A DNA stretch of 64,000 nucleotides from Acinetobacter sp. ANC 4910 (GCF_004331035.1 NZ_SJNT01000004.1:62001-126000); one strand, 5' to 3'. Positions 47,237 through 56,902 are shown, counted from the first letter of the stretch. Made by a program: numbers and translations. The notes: generated from the sequence alone by a model not told the origin.

Positions 47237-47968
47237 ATGACTTATCAAGTACATATCATTGATGTAAAAAATCAATTACAAAACTATATTTGGTTACTTG
47301 AACATACCGAAACCCATGAAGTAATTGCCGTAGACCCAACCGAAGCACAATTGGTTGAAGATTATTGTCAAGAACATCAATTGCACCTTAATCAAATTTG
47401 GCTTACACATTGGCATAAAGACCATATAGGTGGTGTACACGGTTTATTGGTCAATCGCAATATTCCAGTTTATGGCCCTCGTGATGAACTAAGTAAAATT
47501 CCGTTTATTACCCACCCACTCGCAGATGGTGAGCATTTTAATTTTCATGATATTCGTATAGATGTGATTGCCGTTCCAGGACACACCTTAGGTCATATTG
47601 TCTATTTTAGTGATGCACTTGATCTGGTTTTTTGTGGGGATACTTTATTTGCAATGGGCTGTGGTCGGGTATTTGAAGGGACTTTTGAACAGATGTACCA
47701 TTCCTTGAATCGCTTAGCGGCATTACCCCCAAGAACCCAAGTGTATTGTACTCATGAATACACCCTTTCCAATGCCAAATTTGCGCTACATGTAGAACCC
47801 GATAATCTAGAAATTCAGCAACGCTTTGAACAAGTTGAAGCCTTGCGGATGGTTGGTCAACCCACACTCCCTAGCAATATTGCCATTGAACTAGAGACCA
47901 ACCCCTTTTTAAGAGTACAAAGCGTCGAAGAGTTTCAAAAATTACGTGAATTAAAAGATAACTTTTAA
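47237..47968 (+). CDS. gloB: Hydroxyacylglutathione hydrolase (glyoxalase II)
   Basis: A 243-residue metallo-beta-lactamase-fold enzyme. THWHKDHIGG (about residues 57-66), VPGHTLGHI, CGDTLFAMGCGRVFEG and CTHEYTLSNAKFA are the metal-binding and glutathione-site motifs of GloB. It hydrolyses S-lactoylglutathione in methylglyoxal detoxification. The length is normal. It is followed by a hairpin-rich region. Confidence 0.93.
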   Translation: MTYQVHIIDVKNQLQNYIWLLEHTETHEVIAVDPTEAQLVEDYCQEHQLHLNQIWLTHWHKDHIGGVHGLLVNRNIPVYGPRDELSKIPFITHPLADGEHFNFHDIRIDVIAVPGHTLGHIVYFSDALDLVFCGDTLFAMGCGRVFEGTFEQMYHSLNRLAALPPRTQVYCTHEYTLSNAKFALHVEPDNLEIQQRFEQVEALRMVGQPTLPSNIAIELETNPFLRVQSVEEFQKLRELKDNF

Positions 47969-48078
47969 TTTTTGCATTTAACAAAAATCCCTAGTTCTGG
48001 GGATAGAGCAAGTACCAAAATCACGGTTTAATAAAGACACAAAAGCAATAAAATACAACGATAAAACTGAAAGATTTC

Positions 48079-48117
48079 GTTTATTTTCAATAATTATAAT
48101 AACAACTGAAAATAAAC
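48079..48117. repeat. 11-bp inverted repeat hairpin downstream of gloB
   Basis: GTTTATTTTCA and TGAAAATAAAC are perfect complements separated by 17 AT-rich bases. Two bases later a longer hairpin begins, so the two look like one structured unit. No ORF overlaps it convincingly. Confidence 0.65.
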
Positions 48118-48119
48118 AT

Positions 48120-48177
48120 GACTCTCTAATTTTTTGCACTAACCACACGGGCAATGTGGGCAAAAAATTAGAGAGTC
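48120..48177. repeat. 18-bp perfect inverted repeat with nested stem
   Basis: GACTCTCTAATTTTTTGC and GCAAAAAATTAGAGAGTC are exact reverse complements. Inside, CCACA pairs with TGTGG around CGGGCAA, and ACTAA bulges on one side. It is far longer than a normal terminator stem and lacks a T tract. It could be a structured RNA, a recombination site, or the folded core of a miniature element. It lies in the gap between gloB and a minus-strand gene. Confidence 0.75.
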
Positions 48178-48233
48178 TTTCAATTCATCATCCCAATTTT
48201 TAATTATAGGTATTTGTTTATTTACATCTCAAA

Positions 48234-48268
48234 TAAAAAAAGCCCAGAGAAAGGTCACTCTAGGCATT
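48234..48268 (-). terminator. Minus-strand rho-independent terminator
   Basis: Read on the minus strand, GCCTAGAG pairs with CTCTGGGC with one G-U pair, then T7 follows. It lies about 210 bases beyond the stop of the next gene on the minus strand. It may end that transcript or an independent small RNA starting in the gap at 48269-48476, where no ORF is seen. Confidence 0.75.
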
Positions 48269-48476
48269 GGAAACTTGCTGTATCTTGAGTAAACCCAAGA
48301 ACATCTAAAATTCTGAAACTTATACTACATCAGAAGGATTGAACATCCTAGCCATTTTCATGAATATATTTGAAGATTACACTTTATTGCACAATTAAAA
48401 ATCATGTATAACAAATACATATATAAGCGTTATGACCTAATATTACTAGACAAGTGTACTTTAATTTGGATAAAAA

Positions 48477-48860
48477 TTAACTTGGAATTTTATCGAATGA
48501 ACGGCATTTTAAACTTAAGTTGCCGCGGACAATATCAGACAACATACGCCAATCCGAAATAAAGCTGTAAAGTGGCTGTTTAAAAGATGCTGGCTTATTC
48601 TTTTCATACAGAAAATGTCCGACCCATGCACATGCATAACCTGGAATTAAACCATACAATACATATTTAGGTTTACGATGGCGAATGGCTTTCGCTATCC
48701 AATATGCGCCAATAGTACTGCCTAAAACATGTAGACGCCGACTCGTAATATTACGGTGCTCGGTCAAATAAAAACGATAAAATTCATTATAATTTTGAAT
48801 GGGTAATTGCGGTGCTTGAACATGCTCCAAATTTTCAGTGGTTTGAATAGTTGCATTCAT
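48477..48860 (-). CDS. Mpo1-like (DUF962) protein
   Basis: A 127-residue protein with the compact DUF962 pattern: EFYRFYLTEHRNITSRRLHVLGS near residues 26-48, then CAWVGHFLYEKNKPASFKQPLYS near 76-98 and DWRML. Histidines in EHxxxxSRRLH and GHFLYEKNKPA are the likely iron ligands. It is the second Mpo1-like protein in this window and more typical than the first. The biochemical role in bacteria is not established. Confidence 0.88.
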   Translation of the reverse strand: MNATIQTTENLEHVQAPQLPIQNYNEFYRFYLTEHRNITSRRLHVLGSTIGAYWIAKAIRHRKPKYVLYGLIPGYACAWVGHFLYEKNKPASFKQPLYSFISDWRMLSDIVRGNLSLKCRSFDKIPS

Positions 48861-49240
48861 ATTTAAATTATCCTGATTGTTTTAAATTATAACTTTTGAT
48901 TTTGCACCCATATCATTGTGCTTTACTTTAAATGGGTCAATTACATTTTTGCTTATGTTCAAGCTTTTAAGTTGGCAAAATAATGTTGGTCCTTACGATT
49001 TAATGATCAACCTATAACATCAGATCAGGTCTCGTACTGCAAAAACATCTCCTATGGGTTTGCTAGAAGCATTTCATCAGCACTCAAAATTTAGAATGCA
49101 TTAACTGCCGATAATTTCACTCATCAACGCGTACAGCATAGAATTTTTCAGCTAGAATTTAATATTAAAGCGTCACATCAGTTTTGAGCAAAAGCTGCAC
49201 AAGACTTCCCCTTTTTTGAACCATAATCTAAGGCAAATTT
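48861..49240. other. Intergenic gap between divergent genes
   Basis: An AT-rich 380-bp region that must contain promoters for the minus-strand Mpo1-like gene and the plus-strand CYTH gene. I see no ORF, strong hairpin or repeat. Confidence 0.4.
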
Positions 49241-50704
49241 ATGATTGAAGTTGAATTAAAATTTCAAATTCCTACAGCAAAAAGAACAACGCTTCTTAAA
49301 GCCTTAGACCCAAAAAAATCAAATCTGATTCAGCTGCAAGCAAAATACTTCGACACACCAGATAAACGACTTTCACAACATGGCGTTGCCCTACGCTTGC
49401 GCCTTGAGGGTGAGCATTGGGTTCAAACCTTAAAAGCGGCTGGAAAAAGCCATTTGCACCGTTTCGAGCACAATCATGATTTCGGTATTTCTGAACATGC
49501 CCCTGCTTTAGATTTAACGATTTATGAACATGAACCCGAAGCACGAGCCATTTTGCAAAATGCTTTGGGTGATCAACTTAGTTCATTAAAATTACAGTTT
49601 GAATCTGATATTCAGCGTACTTATCGTGTGATTCACTTCGAAGATGCTGAAATTGAAGTCAGCCTCGATATTGGTCGCTTAGCCACTGAAACTGAAGAAA
49701 GAGAAGTTCATGAAGTTGAATTTGAACTCAAACAAGGTTCTATTCAGTCTTTACTTGCCTTTAGTTTTGAGTGGGTTAAAAAATATCAACTTTGGTTAGA
49801 TGTACGCAGTAAAGCAGAAATGGGACATCTACTCTCTACTCAGCAACACGTTAGCCCTGCTCAACAGAGCAAAACTTTTCAATTAGTCAAAAAAGACAGT
49901 GCTGACAGTAATGTCCGCTCGCTCATCGCGCAACAGTTACAGCACCTACTTCCAAATATTGCAGCCATTTCTGCAGGCGTTGCCGAAAAAGAGCATCTTG
50001 AACAAGCTTATTTGGCTTTGGATCACCTCTATTTAACTTCTGCCTTATTTAAAACGTGGAGCAAAGACGTTTCAGATAAATGGGCATATCAGTTGGCGGC
50101 TTTTAAACATCATTTTGAAAATTTACAGCAGCTTGAGCACATGCAAAGTACTTTGGGCGCATTACTTCAAAACCCAACAACTGTCGCTAGCCTAACCCAA
50201 GATATTTTATATGCACAAGAAAAGCTAAATAATTTGGTGCGCTCAACACTCAATGTCCATCATTTTTTAGAGCTTTTAATGTTTAGCTTGCAAAGTAGCA
50301 CTGCTACACAAGAGTTGGACTTAAAAGCTTATGCACAAAATACCTTGCAACAGCAATATAAACAGATCCACGAGCAGCTTTTAGAAACTGAAGTCACAAA
50401 ATTTGAAAGCCTTGAGCAACTTTCGCAACGTATTCGCGAACTCAAATTTAGCTTCCCTATACTCACCTCAATTTACGATGTGAAAAATCTGCAAAAATAT
50501 AGCAAGGCATTAAATGAAGCACATCAAGCTGCCGAAGAATACTTAACGCTCAGTTCATCTGCTGCCTATATTCAGCAAACCGAATTAGAAGCAAGCGACT
50601 GGTTTATTTTGGGTTGGTTGACCGCGAAACAAGAAGTGTATGCTCAAGCACTTTTAGATGCGACTGAACAATTTATGGTAAGTCGTAAATTCCTTAAATT
50701 CTAA
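49241..50704 (+). CDS. CYTH-domain protein with a degenerate CHAD domain (first copy)
   Basis: A 487-residue protein. Residues 1-200 are a CYTH triphosphatase domain with the ExExK signature at the start (IEVELKFQIP), RLRLEGEHWVQTLK and a late EVHEVEFELKQGS. Members hydrolyse inorganic triphosphate or related compounds with metal help. The C-terminal 280 residues are helical and in the CHAD position, but the usual conserved His/Arg pattern (HxxRxxxRRLR, and HxLRK) is not seen. A good TAAGG site precedes the ATG. A paralogue follows after 176 bases. Confidence 0.82.
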   Translation: MIEVELKFQIPTAKRTTLLKALDPKKSNLIQLQAKYFDTPDKRLSQHGVALRLRLEGEHWVQTLKAAGKSHLHRFEHNHDFGISEHAPALDLTIYEHEPEARAILQNALGDQLSSLKLQFESDIQRTYRVIHFEDAEIEVSLDIGRLATETEEREVHEVEFELKQGSIQSLLAFSFEWVKKYQLWLDVRSKAEMGHLLSTQQHVSPAQQSKTFQLVKKDSADSNVRSLIAQQLQHLLPNIAAISAGVAEKEHLEQAYLALDHLYLTSALFKTWSKDVSDKWAYQLAAFKHHFENLQQLEHMQSTLGALLQNPTTVASLTQDILYAQEKLNNLVRSTLNVHHFLELLMFSLQSSTATQELDLKAYAQNTLQQQYKQIHEQLLETEVTKFESLEQLSQRIRELKFSFPILTSIYDVKNLQKYSKALNEAHQAAEEYLTLSSSAAYIQQTELEASDWFILGWLTAKQEVYAQALLDATEQFMVSRKFLKF

Positions 50705-50880
50705 GCTGCTTGATACCCCAATACATCTACATCCACAAATTCAGTTTGTGGATGTACCTCATTGCCACATCTAGAAATAGACAAATTATATTTTTACTGG
50801 ACTTCTTCAGTCACTTTAGCCAAGATATAAATTTAGCGCCATTAAAATAATTTTAAAAACTCCAGTGCGAGGGCTAGAAC

Positions 50881-52341
50881 ATGTCAGAAATTGAACTCAA
50901 ATTTCAAATTCCAGAAGCTTTTCAGGACATGATTTATCAAGATTTCTGTGCTTCCAAAGTCTATAAGCAACGTTTGCTCGCCCATTATTACGACACCGAA
51001 GATTTTCAATTGGCACAGCAATCCATTGCACTCCGATTACGTTTGGAGCAAGGTCACTGGATTCAAACCTTAAAATATAAAACCGAGCAGCATATTGAAC
51101 GTTTTGAGTTTGAATCTGACTTGGGCAAAAAAAAGCAGCCCAAACTTAATTTAGGCGTATATCAAGATCATTTTGATGAACTTCCCACCTTATTAACTAC
51201 TCCTGATGCTGCTCAGAACTTTCAAATTAAATTTTCTACCGATGTAGAACGCGTCTCCAAAATACTGTTGTTTAATCAATCTGAAATTGAGGTTTGTCTG
51301 GACATTGGTCATTTGGTTTTTCAAAATGAAAAATTAAGAATATTTGAACTTGAATTTGAACTGGTACAAGGCACCATTCATGACTTAATTCGCTGTATAG
51401 AACCATGGATGAATAAATACCAGCTTTGGTTGGATACTCGCAGCAAGTCTCAGCGGGGCGATTTGCATCTACAACAACAAGATGTGTTATTACCACAGTA
51501 TGCTGAACCGATTCTTTTAGATCAGGAAATGACAACCAATAGTGCTGTACAGATCATCTTAAATAACACCTTTAAACATTTTTTACCCAATGCTACTGCC
51601 CTCGCTAGTGGGTCATATCATAGCGAACATGTACATCAAGCACGTGTCTCAATACGGCGTATGCGTAGTGCTTTAAAAAGTTATACCAACTTAGTAGATA
51701 ATGTCTCTCCACACTGGGCAGCTCAGCTCCGTGTTATTTTTCAATCTTTAGGTCATGCACGAGATACCGATGCTATTCGTGAAACTTTACTCCCGCAACT
51801 GCAACAGGCAGGTTGTACACATTTAGACCTTCCTACAGCAGAGAACTTTCACAATCAAGTCATGTGGATTTTCCAATCCGTAGAAACCAATCAATTGATA
51901 CTGGAACTTATGGACTACATGACATCTGAACCGAATCTTAAAAATAAAAAGAAAAAACCATTTCTAAAATATGCAGAAAAAAACTTAAATAAAACCCATC
52001 AGCGCATTGCAGATGACATTGGACATTTTTCGCAGCTAGAAGATGAAGAAAAACACCAACTGCGTAAACGTTTTAAACACTTACGTTACAACATTGAATT
52101 TGTGCGTAGTCTATACCATAATAAAGCTGTAAAGCACTATTTACAAGCCATTAAACCCATTCAAGAGATTTTAGGACAATATAATGACCTCTTGGTTGCC
52201 GAGCAATTCTTCCATGAGCTGCCCGAAAATGAAGAGATCACATGTGCCATACACTGGCTTAAACAGCAGGAAAAACAACAACTCAAACACATCGATAAAC
52301 AGTTGAAAGCATTTAAAAAAATCAAACCATTCTGGGCATAA
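50881..52341 (+). CDS. CYTH-CHAD domain protein (second copy)
   Basis: This 486-residue paralogue has the CYTH start SEIELKFQIPEAFQ, RLRLEQGHWIQTLK, VCLDIGH and ELEFELVQGT. It also has a normal CHAD domain: HVHQARVSIRRMRSALKSY near residues 250-268 and EKHQLRKRFKHLRYNIEFVRSLY near 393-415. CHAD histidines and arginines bind polyphosphate, so this protein may link triphosphatase activity with polyphosphate. GAGG precedes the start. Confidence 0.9.
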   Translation: MSEIELKFQIPEAFQDMIYQDFCASKVYKQRLLAHYYDTEDFQLAQQSIALRLRLEQGHWIQTLKYKTEQHIERFEFESDLGKKKQPKLNLGVYQDHFDELPTLLTTPDAAQNFQIKFSTDVERVSKILLFNQSEIEVCLDIGHLVFQNEKLRIFELEFELVQGTIHDLIRCIEPWMNKYQLWLDTRSKSQRGDLHLQQQDVLLPQYAEPILLDQEMTTNSAVQIILNNTFKHFLPNATALASGSYHSEHVHQARVSIRRMRSALKSYTNLVDNVSPHWAAQLRVIFQSLGHARDTDAIRETLLPQLQQAGCTHLDLPTAENFHNQVMWIFQSVETNQLILELMDYMTSEPNLKNKKKKPFLKYAEKNLNKTHQRIADDIGHFSQLEDEEKHQLRKRFKHLRYNIEFVRSLYHNKAVKHYLQAIKPIQEILGQYNDLLVAEQFFHELPENEEITCAIHWLKQQEKQQLKHIDKQLKAFKKIKPFWA

Positions 52342-52348
52342 AACGGGC

Positions 52349-52981
52349 TTAGCGATATTTTCCAAAAACCTTCCATACCTCGTTGTCTGCAAGTGGGTCG
52401 CTATAACTATCGCTACGCTGCTTACGTGGCTTATCCCGTGCATCGACCAGTTTAAAGTGTTCTTCGGTGCTTAATACAATACCATTCACATAAAATCGGG
52501 TTCGCGTATATTCACTTTGCCCATGCTGAAACACATAGGTTCTTAAATCAATAAACTCACGGTGTGCGACCAATGCTGCTTGTTCATCGCTATTCAGCCA
52601 AGCTTGCATTACAGCGACTTGCTCGGCAGAAAATTCACCGCATTTATCTAATAAACTTGCAATTCCTCTAAAAGTCTTTGATTCTTTAGCCCGAGTTTTA
52701 TTAATCCGAATTCGGTCTACATGAAAATAAAACAAAGGTAAATTAAGATGACTGGGTAAGTGAATAGCATCCACGACCTCATCACTTAAAAAAGGTTGGC
52801 TCAACAGTTGCGCCCGCTCAATTAAGTCTTGCCATTGTTGATAATAGTGTGCGACATCCTCTGCCGAACCATAATAAATGGGTAATCCTTCGACATTTGC
52901 CAAAGATTGGGGTGGCCAAATTTGTTGGCGCAAAAGTGCAATATCATGTTTAAGATTTTGAATTGCAATAGCATCTGACAT
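52349..52981 (-). CDS. Uncharacterised conserved protein
   Basis: A 210-residue soluble protein. It contains an early amphipathic helix (IQNLKHDIALLRQQIW), YYQQWQDLIERAQLL in the middle and a basic region RIRINKTRAKESKTFRG. No family is recognised. The ATG at 52981 has TTGGAA about eight bases upstream; the longer frame begins at a TTG. It converges on the CYTH-CHAD gene with only 7 bases between their stops. Confidence 0.65.
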   Translation of the reverse strand: MSDAIAIQNLKHDIALLRQQIWPPQSLANVEGLPIYYGSAEDVAHYYQQWQDLIERAQLLSQPFLSDEVVDAIHLPSHLNLPLFYFHVDRIRINKTRAKESKTFRGIASLLDKCGEFSAEQVAVMQAWLNSDEQAALVAHREFIDLRTYVFQHGQSEYTRTRFYVNGIVLSTEEHFKLVDARDKPRKQRSDSYSDPLADNEVWKVFGKYR

Positions 52982-53091
52982 AACGCGTTCCAATTTTAAT
53001 AATGCTTAGGCTATTTTTAGATTAAGTCAAAGGTTTTGTTTCTGCAAGGCTTTGCCTATAATGCAGAATGAAATTTTAGCTAGGAACAGTC

Positions 53092-53481
53092 ATGGTTCAA
53101 AAGATTGACGCTACTGATGTCACCGAAGAAGAAGCTTTGAATGCTGCTTTTTTTGAACGTGCAGATGAATTTATTAAACATGCCAATGAATTTTGTCGCC
53201 CAGCCAAAGGACAACAAGTCAAACCCAATGAAATTCGTGGTCAAGTCAGCGCTTCTATGCTGTTTGCAACGGCACGTTTCAATACTTGGGTTGCAGCGAA
53301 TAACTTCAAAGATGGCAATGAAATGCGTGATGCCAAAGAACAAGTGATGTCTTATGTCATGCAACAATTCCAAATGATGTTAGAAGATAACTATGACGAA
53401 TACTGTGAACAGTTCGAGAACTATTTACGTTTCCGCCATAACGAGGAATTCCATGCCAACAAGCATGATCATGACCATTAA
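53092..53481 (+). CDS. DUF3144 protein
   Basis: A 129-residue protein matching DUF3144: FFERADEFIKHANEF near residues 20-34, then SMLFATARFNTWVAANN, and a histidine-rich tail (HANKHDHDH) that could bind metal. The role of the family is unknown. It is acidic, cytoplasmic, and followed by a terminator shared with the convergent gene. Confidence 0.85.
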   Translation: MVQKIDATDVTEEEALNAAFFERADEFIKHANEFCRPAKGQQVKPNEIRGQVSASMLFATARFNTWVAANNFKDGNEMRDAKEQVMSYVMQQFQMMLEDNYDEYCEQFENYLRFRHNEEFHANKHDHDH

Positions 53482-53498
53482 TTAATGGCAAAACAAAA

Positions 53499-53530
53499 AA
53501 GCCCTCAGCTTAGACTCAGGGCTTTTTTAT
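53499..53530. terminator. Bidirectional terminator
   Basis: AAAGCCCT and AGGGCTTT form the stem around CAGCTTAGACTC, with A-rich sequence on one side and T7 on the other. It ends the DUF3144 gene and can serve the convergent small exported-protein gene. Confidence 0.9.
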
Positions 53531-53533
53531 TGT

Positions 53534-53845
53534 TTAAACTTTACGATCCCAAACGATCTTTTTTATTACGTTATCTACAATGGTGACGGTGTAATAGGTA
53601 TTCCCCACCAAATACACATGGTCTGATGCAGTAAGCTGCTTCCGGCCTTCTTCCCACTCGTAATTCCGTATCGATATTGGAGGTTGCTGCATATTTTGCA
53701 CCAACTGAATATAGCTATCGCCAAGTGACACCAATTGCCCATTTTCAGCACGAATGACACGCGTTTCAGTCGCTGCTGTAGCGTAAGAAGTACCGATTGC
53801 AAATACAAAAAGCAAATAACCAGAAATTTTTAGAATTTTCTTCAT
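53534..53845 (-). CDS. Small exported protein, DUF2845-like
   Basis: A 103-residue protein with a signal peptide (MKKILKISGYLLFVFAIGTS, cut near ATA). The mature part, with ETRVIRAENGQLVSLGDSY and a late VYLVGNTYYTVTIVDNVI, resembles DUF2845-like small beta proteins of the periplasm. I use the ATG at 53845; the longer frame from 53917 would place 24 polar residues before the signal peptide. No function can be given. Confidence 0.65.
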   Translation of the reverse strand: MKKILKISGYLLFVFAIGTSYATAATETRVIRAENGQLVSLGDSYIQLVQNMQQPPISIRNYEWEEGRKQLTASDHVYLVGNTYYTVTIVDNVIKKIVWDRKV

Positions 53846-53946
53846 ATAGATAGACTCAATCAAAATGATGTTTTCGTTATTAAGAAGTAATATAAAATTT
53901 TGTTTATTTTTTACCATCTGTTTAATTTAACTACAAGTTATAAAAT

Positions 53947-53972
53947 AAAAAGCCACAAAATTGTGACTTTTT
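53947..53972. terminator. Terminator after the M16 peptidase gene
   Basis: AAAAAG-CACAA and TTGTG-CTTTTT form the stem with one internal mismatch. The right arm ends in a T tract and the left starts with A residues, so it can work both ways. Confidence 0.7.
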
Positions 53973-54007
53973 ATTAAAACATTCAAGATACTTAGAACTC
54001 AGAAAAA

Positions 54008-56773
54008 CTAAGGCTTAGCCTGCCCATATTGATCCGCCAACACTTCAACCAATTGATCGAGATGAATATATTTTTTGATGGCTTGGTCTACATCTGCTTT
54101 GGTCAAGTTGGCAATCGCCTGATCACGTTTTTTACGGAACAATAAATCGCGGTTTTGTTCTAATTGTGAGGTTAGCATTTGATGAATATTGCGTTCATCT
54201 TCCAAAGCCGTTACGCGATTTTTTAGAATATCGGCTTTAGCCGCTTCTAACTCTTGTTCTGTGACACCATGATCTAGCAATTCTTGTAAAACTTTATGCA
54301 CAGCCTGCGACACTTGCTCAGCTTTACCTGCGGTGTAATTGGCACTAATACTCAACACACCTGAATTCACCCAATCATCTAACTGAATTTCACTGCCAAA
54401 GCCATACACCAAAGCATTCTTCTCACGCAATTCCTGAGCTAAACGTGAAGACAGTTGAGAATCTCCGAGAATATAACTAAAGACCAACATGGCTGGTGCA
54501 TCTGGATGATCCTCACCTAGTGGGAAAGTCAGTAAGCTTTGATAGCTGCCAAATTCTCGTTGCTCTGACAGCACATGCTGCTTCTGTGCTTTATACGGCG
54601 TATATTCAGACGTGAGTTGCGTATAAGCTTGAGTGCCGTTCCAGTTCCCAAACTGTTTTTTTATCGTCCGCAACATTTTCTTGGCATCAAACTCCCCTGT
54701 AATGGCGATTTGTGCATGATTCATGGCAAAGAACTGCTGATACAGTTGCTTCACTTGCTCATTAGTAGAAGCATGAAATTGTTTTTTGGCATATTCAGGC
54801 TCAAAGTGATAGCGTAAATCTCCTTGCGGATAGATTTCAATTAAACGCGCAATGGTCAGTGCTGCAACGGTTTCAGGTTCTGTATAGGGACGGTTTAAGC
54901 TCGATAATGTTTGAGATTTAATTAAATCAAACTGTGACTGCTCAAACTTTGGGTTCTTCATGACATCCACAATGTAATTAAAGAACTCTGCAAACTTTTC
55001 CTTTTTCGCCACAATTTGAATGGTCATGCCATTACCATTAGACGATGCTGTTGCTGAACCACCTGCATCAATCGATTTATCGGCAATGTCTTGCAGACTG
55101 TATTTATCTGAAGCACGGAGCAATAAATAAGAAGTGAAATCAATAATTTCACTTTTGTTCATCAAACTTTGGGCTGTACCGAACTCCACATTAATGGTGG
55201 CATAAGTTTTATTGTCACGGGTCGCAACAGGATAAAGTGCATATTTCATCCCGTTCTTTAATACACCGCGTTGAATATTCTTCTCGTTCTTTTCCAAATA
55301 TTGCTGAGAACTTGCAACATATTGTGCTACTTCTTGTTGATACACACTCACATCTTTGAGTGGTTCTGTTTTTTGAGCCTGTTGGTCTAAGGTCTGCTTT
55401 GGCGCTTTTGCCTGCTGCTGTTGCATGGCTTTTTTCTGATCTTCAGGAGTAGGCTGAATATCACCTGTAATACGATGTTCTTTGACCAAGAACTGATTTA
55501 AGGTCTGATTGACCTCATTCAGACTGAGGTTTTGAATGTTATTGAGATCGACATAATATTGATCCCAACGTCCCTGACTCGCTACAAAATAATCCGCCAG
55601 ACGTGAACCCAATGCCGCAGAGTTACTTTGAATGCTGTCGGCCTGATTTTGAATGAGACTTTTCACGCGCTTTAATTCTGTTTCATTAAAATCTTGGGCT
55701 TTTTCTACCCCTTGATCGAGCGCTTGATCGACCTGCTCAGCATTATGATTCGGTGCATAAATTGCGCCCATAAACACCAAGTTAAAATCACGATCTAGCC
55801 ATGTGGTTGCCTGCACCATAGTACTGGTGCCAGTTTCCACCATACTTTGATATAAATGCCCACTCGGCTGCATGGTATATAATAACGGCGACAAAGCTAA
55901 AGCGGGTTTGATCTGTTCATTTTTTCCGTTCAAGTAAATATTGAACTTGGCTAAATCACTGCCTTTTGCCACAGTAAATTCACGCTGTTTAATTTTACTT
56001 GCATCCAACTGCGGCACTTGAACCTGAGCAGGAATTTGACGTGCAGGAATTGAACTAAACTGCTGATCAATCTGCTTCAACACTTGCCCTTTGTCGAATT
56101 TACCTGCAATCACCATTGCTGCATTATTGGGTGCATACCACGTACGATAGAACTGGCTCAGTTCATTCATTTTGATGGACTGCAATTCTTTTAAATCGCC
56201 AATGGGTAAACGTCCTAAATACTGGTTGCCATAAGCCGATTTCCACATCTGATCCATCAATACGGCAAAAGGTTGATCCAGACGTACTTCCCGCTCACGT
56301 TTCACAATGGCAATTTCAGAAGGAACAAACTTCTCTTGCAGCACTAATTTATCCATACGCTCGGCTTCTAAATGCAAGATTTCATTCAAAGCGGTTTGTT
56401 CAGGACGCACGACATTAATATAGCGGGTCGAATAATAGTCAGTACTGGCATTGGTCATTAAAGTGTATTGATCCAATCTACGCTGGAATTCTTCACCTTT
56501 GACATTTTGTGTCCCCTTAAAAGCAAGGTGTTCTAACAAATGTGCTAACCCTCCTTTACCTTGCGGATCATTCAATGAGCCTGTCAGATATATGGTGCTC
56601 ATATAGACTTTATTTTCTTTATCATTAGGTGCCAAAATCACCCGAAAACCGTTATCTAATTTATATTCTTCAATTTGATGATCTGATTTGACCAAAACTG
56701 GCTGTGCCCAAGCAGCCGAACTTAAACCAACAAAAAACAGAGAGAAAGTAAGTTTTTTCAACCGCATTAACAT
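54008..56773 (-). CDS. Periplasmic M16-family zinc metallopeptidase
   Basis: A 921-residue protease of the pitrilysin family (PqqL-like). A signal peptide occupies residues 1-23. The inverted zinc motif HLLEH is at residues 78-82 in GLAHLLEHLAFKGT, with the distal Glu near 160. Two M16 halves are present: an active N-terminal half and an inactive C-terminal half with no HxxEH. A Q/K-rich linker near residues 445-470 joins them. It would degrade peptides in the periplasm. Confidence 0.9.
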   Translation of the reverse strand: MLMRLKKLTFSLFFVGLSSAAWAQPVLVKSDHQIEEYKLDNGFRVILAPNDKENKVYMSTIYLTGSLNDPQGKGGLAHLLEHLAFKGTQNVKGEEFQRRLDQYTLMTNASTDYYSTRYINVVRPEQTALNEILHLEAERMDKLVLQEKFVPSEIAIVKREREVRLDQPFAVLMDQMWKSAYGNQYLGRLPIGDLKELQSIKMNELSQFYRTWYAPNNAAMVIAGKFDKGQVLKQIDQQFSSIPARQIPAQVQVPQLDASKIKQREFTVAKGSDLAKFNIYLNGKNEQIKPALALSPLLYTMQPSGHLYQSMVETGTSTMVQATTWLDRDFNLVFMGAIYAPNHNAEQVDQALDQGVEKAQDFNETELKRVKSLIQNQADSIQSNSAALGSRLADYFVASQGRWDQYYVDLNNIQNLSLNEVNQTLNQFLVKEHRITGDIQPTPEDQKKAMQQQQAKAPKQTLDQQAQKTEPLKDVSVYQQEVAQYVASSQQYLEKNEKNIQRGVLKNGMKYALYPVATRDNKTYATINVEFGTAQSLMNKSEIIDFTSYLLLRASDKYSLQDIADKSIDAGGSATASSNGNGMTIQIVAKKEKFAEFFNYIVDVMKNPKFEQSQFDLIKSQTLSSLNRPYTEPETVAALTIARLIEIYPQGDLRYHFEPEYAKKQFHASTNEQVKQLYQQFFAMNHAQIAITGEFDAKKMLRTIKKQFGNWNGTQAYTQLTSEYTPYKAQKQHVLSEQREFGSYQSLLTFPLGEDHPDAPAMLVFSYILGDSQLSSRLAQELREKNALVYGFGSEIQLDDWVNSGVLSISANYTAGKAEQVSQAVHKVLQELLDHGVTEQELEAAKADILKNRVTALEDERNIHQMLTSQLEQNRDLLFRKKRDQAIANLTKADVDQAIKKYIHLDQLVEVLADQYGQAKP

Positions 56774-56902
56774 GTTAATTCCAATATATTCAGTTATATA
56801 AATATTTTATAAGCTGCCTATCTTACGGAATCGAAAATGGTATTTATAGTGAAGTTTTGCAAAGCAACCCTCAGTTTTGAGCGTTGCTTTGTTCGAATAT
56901 AA

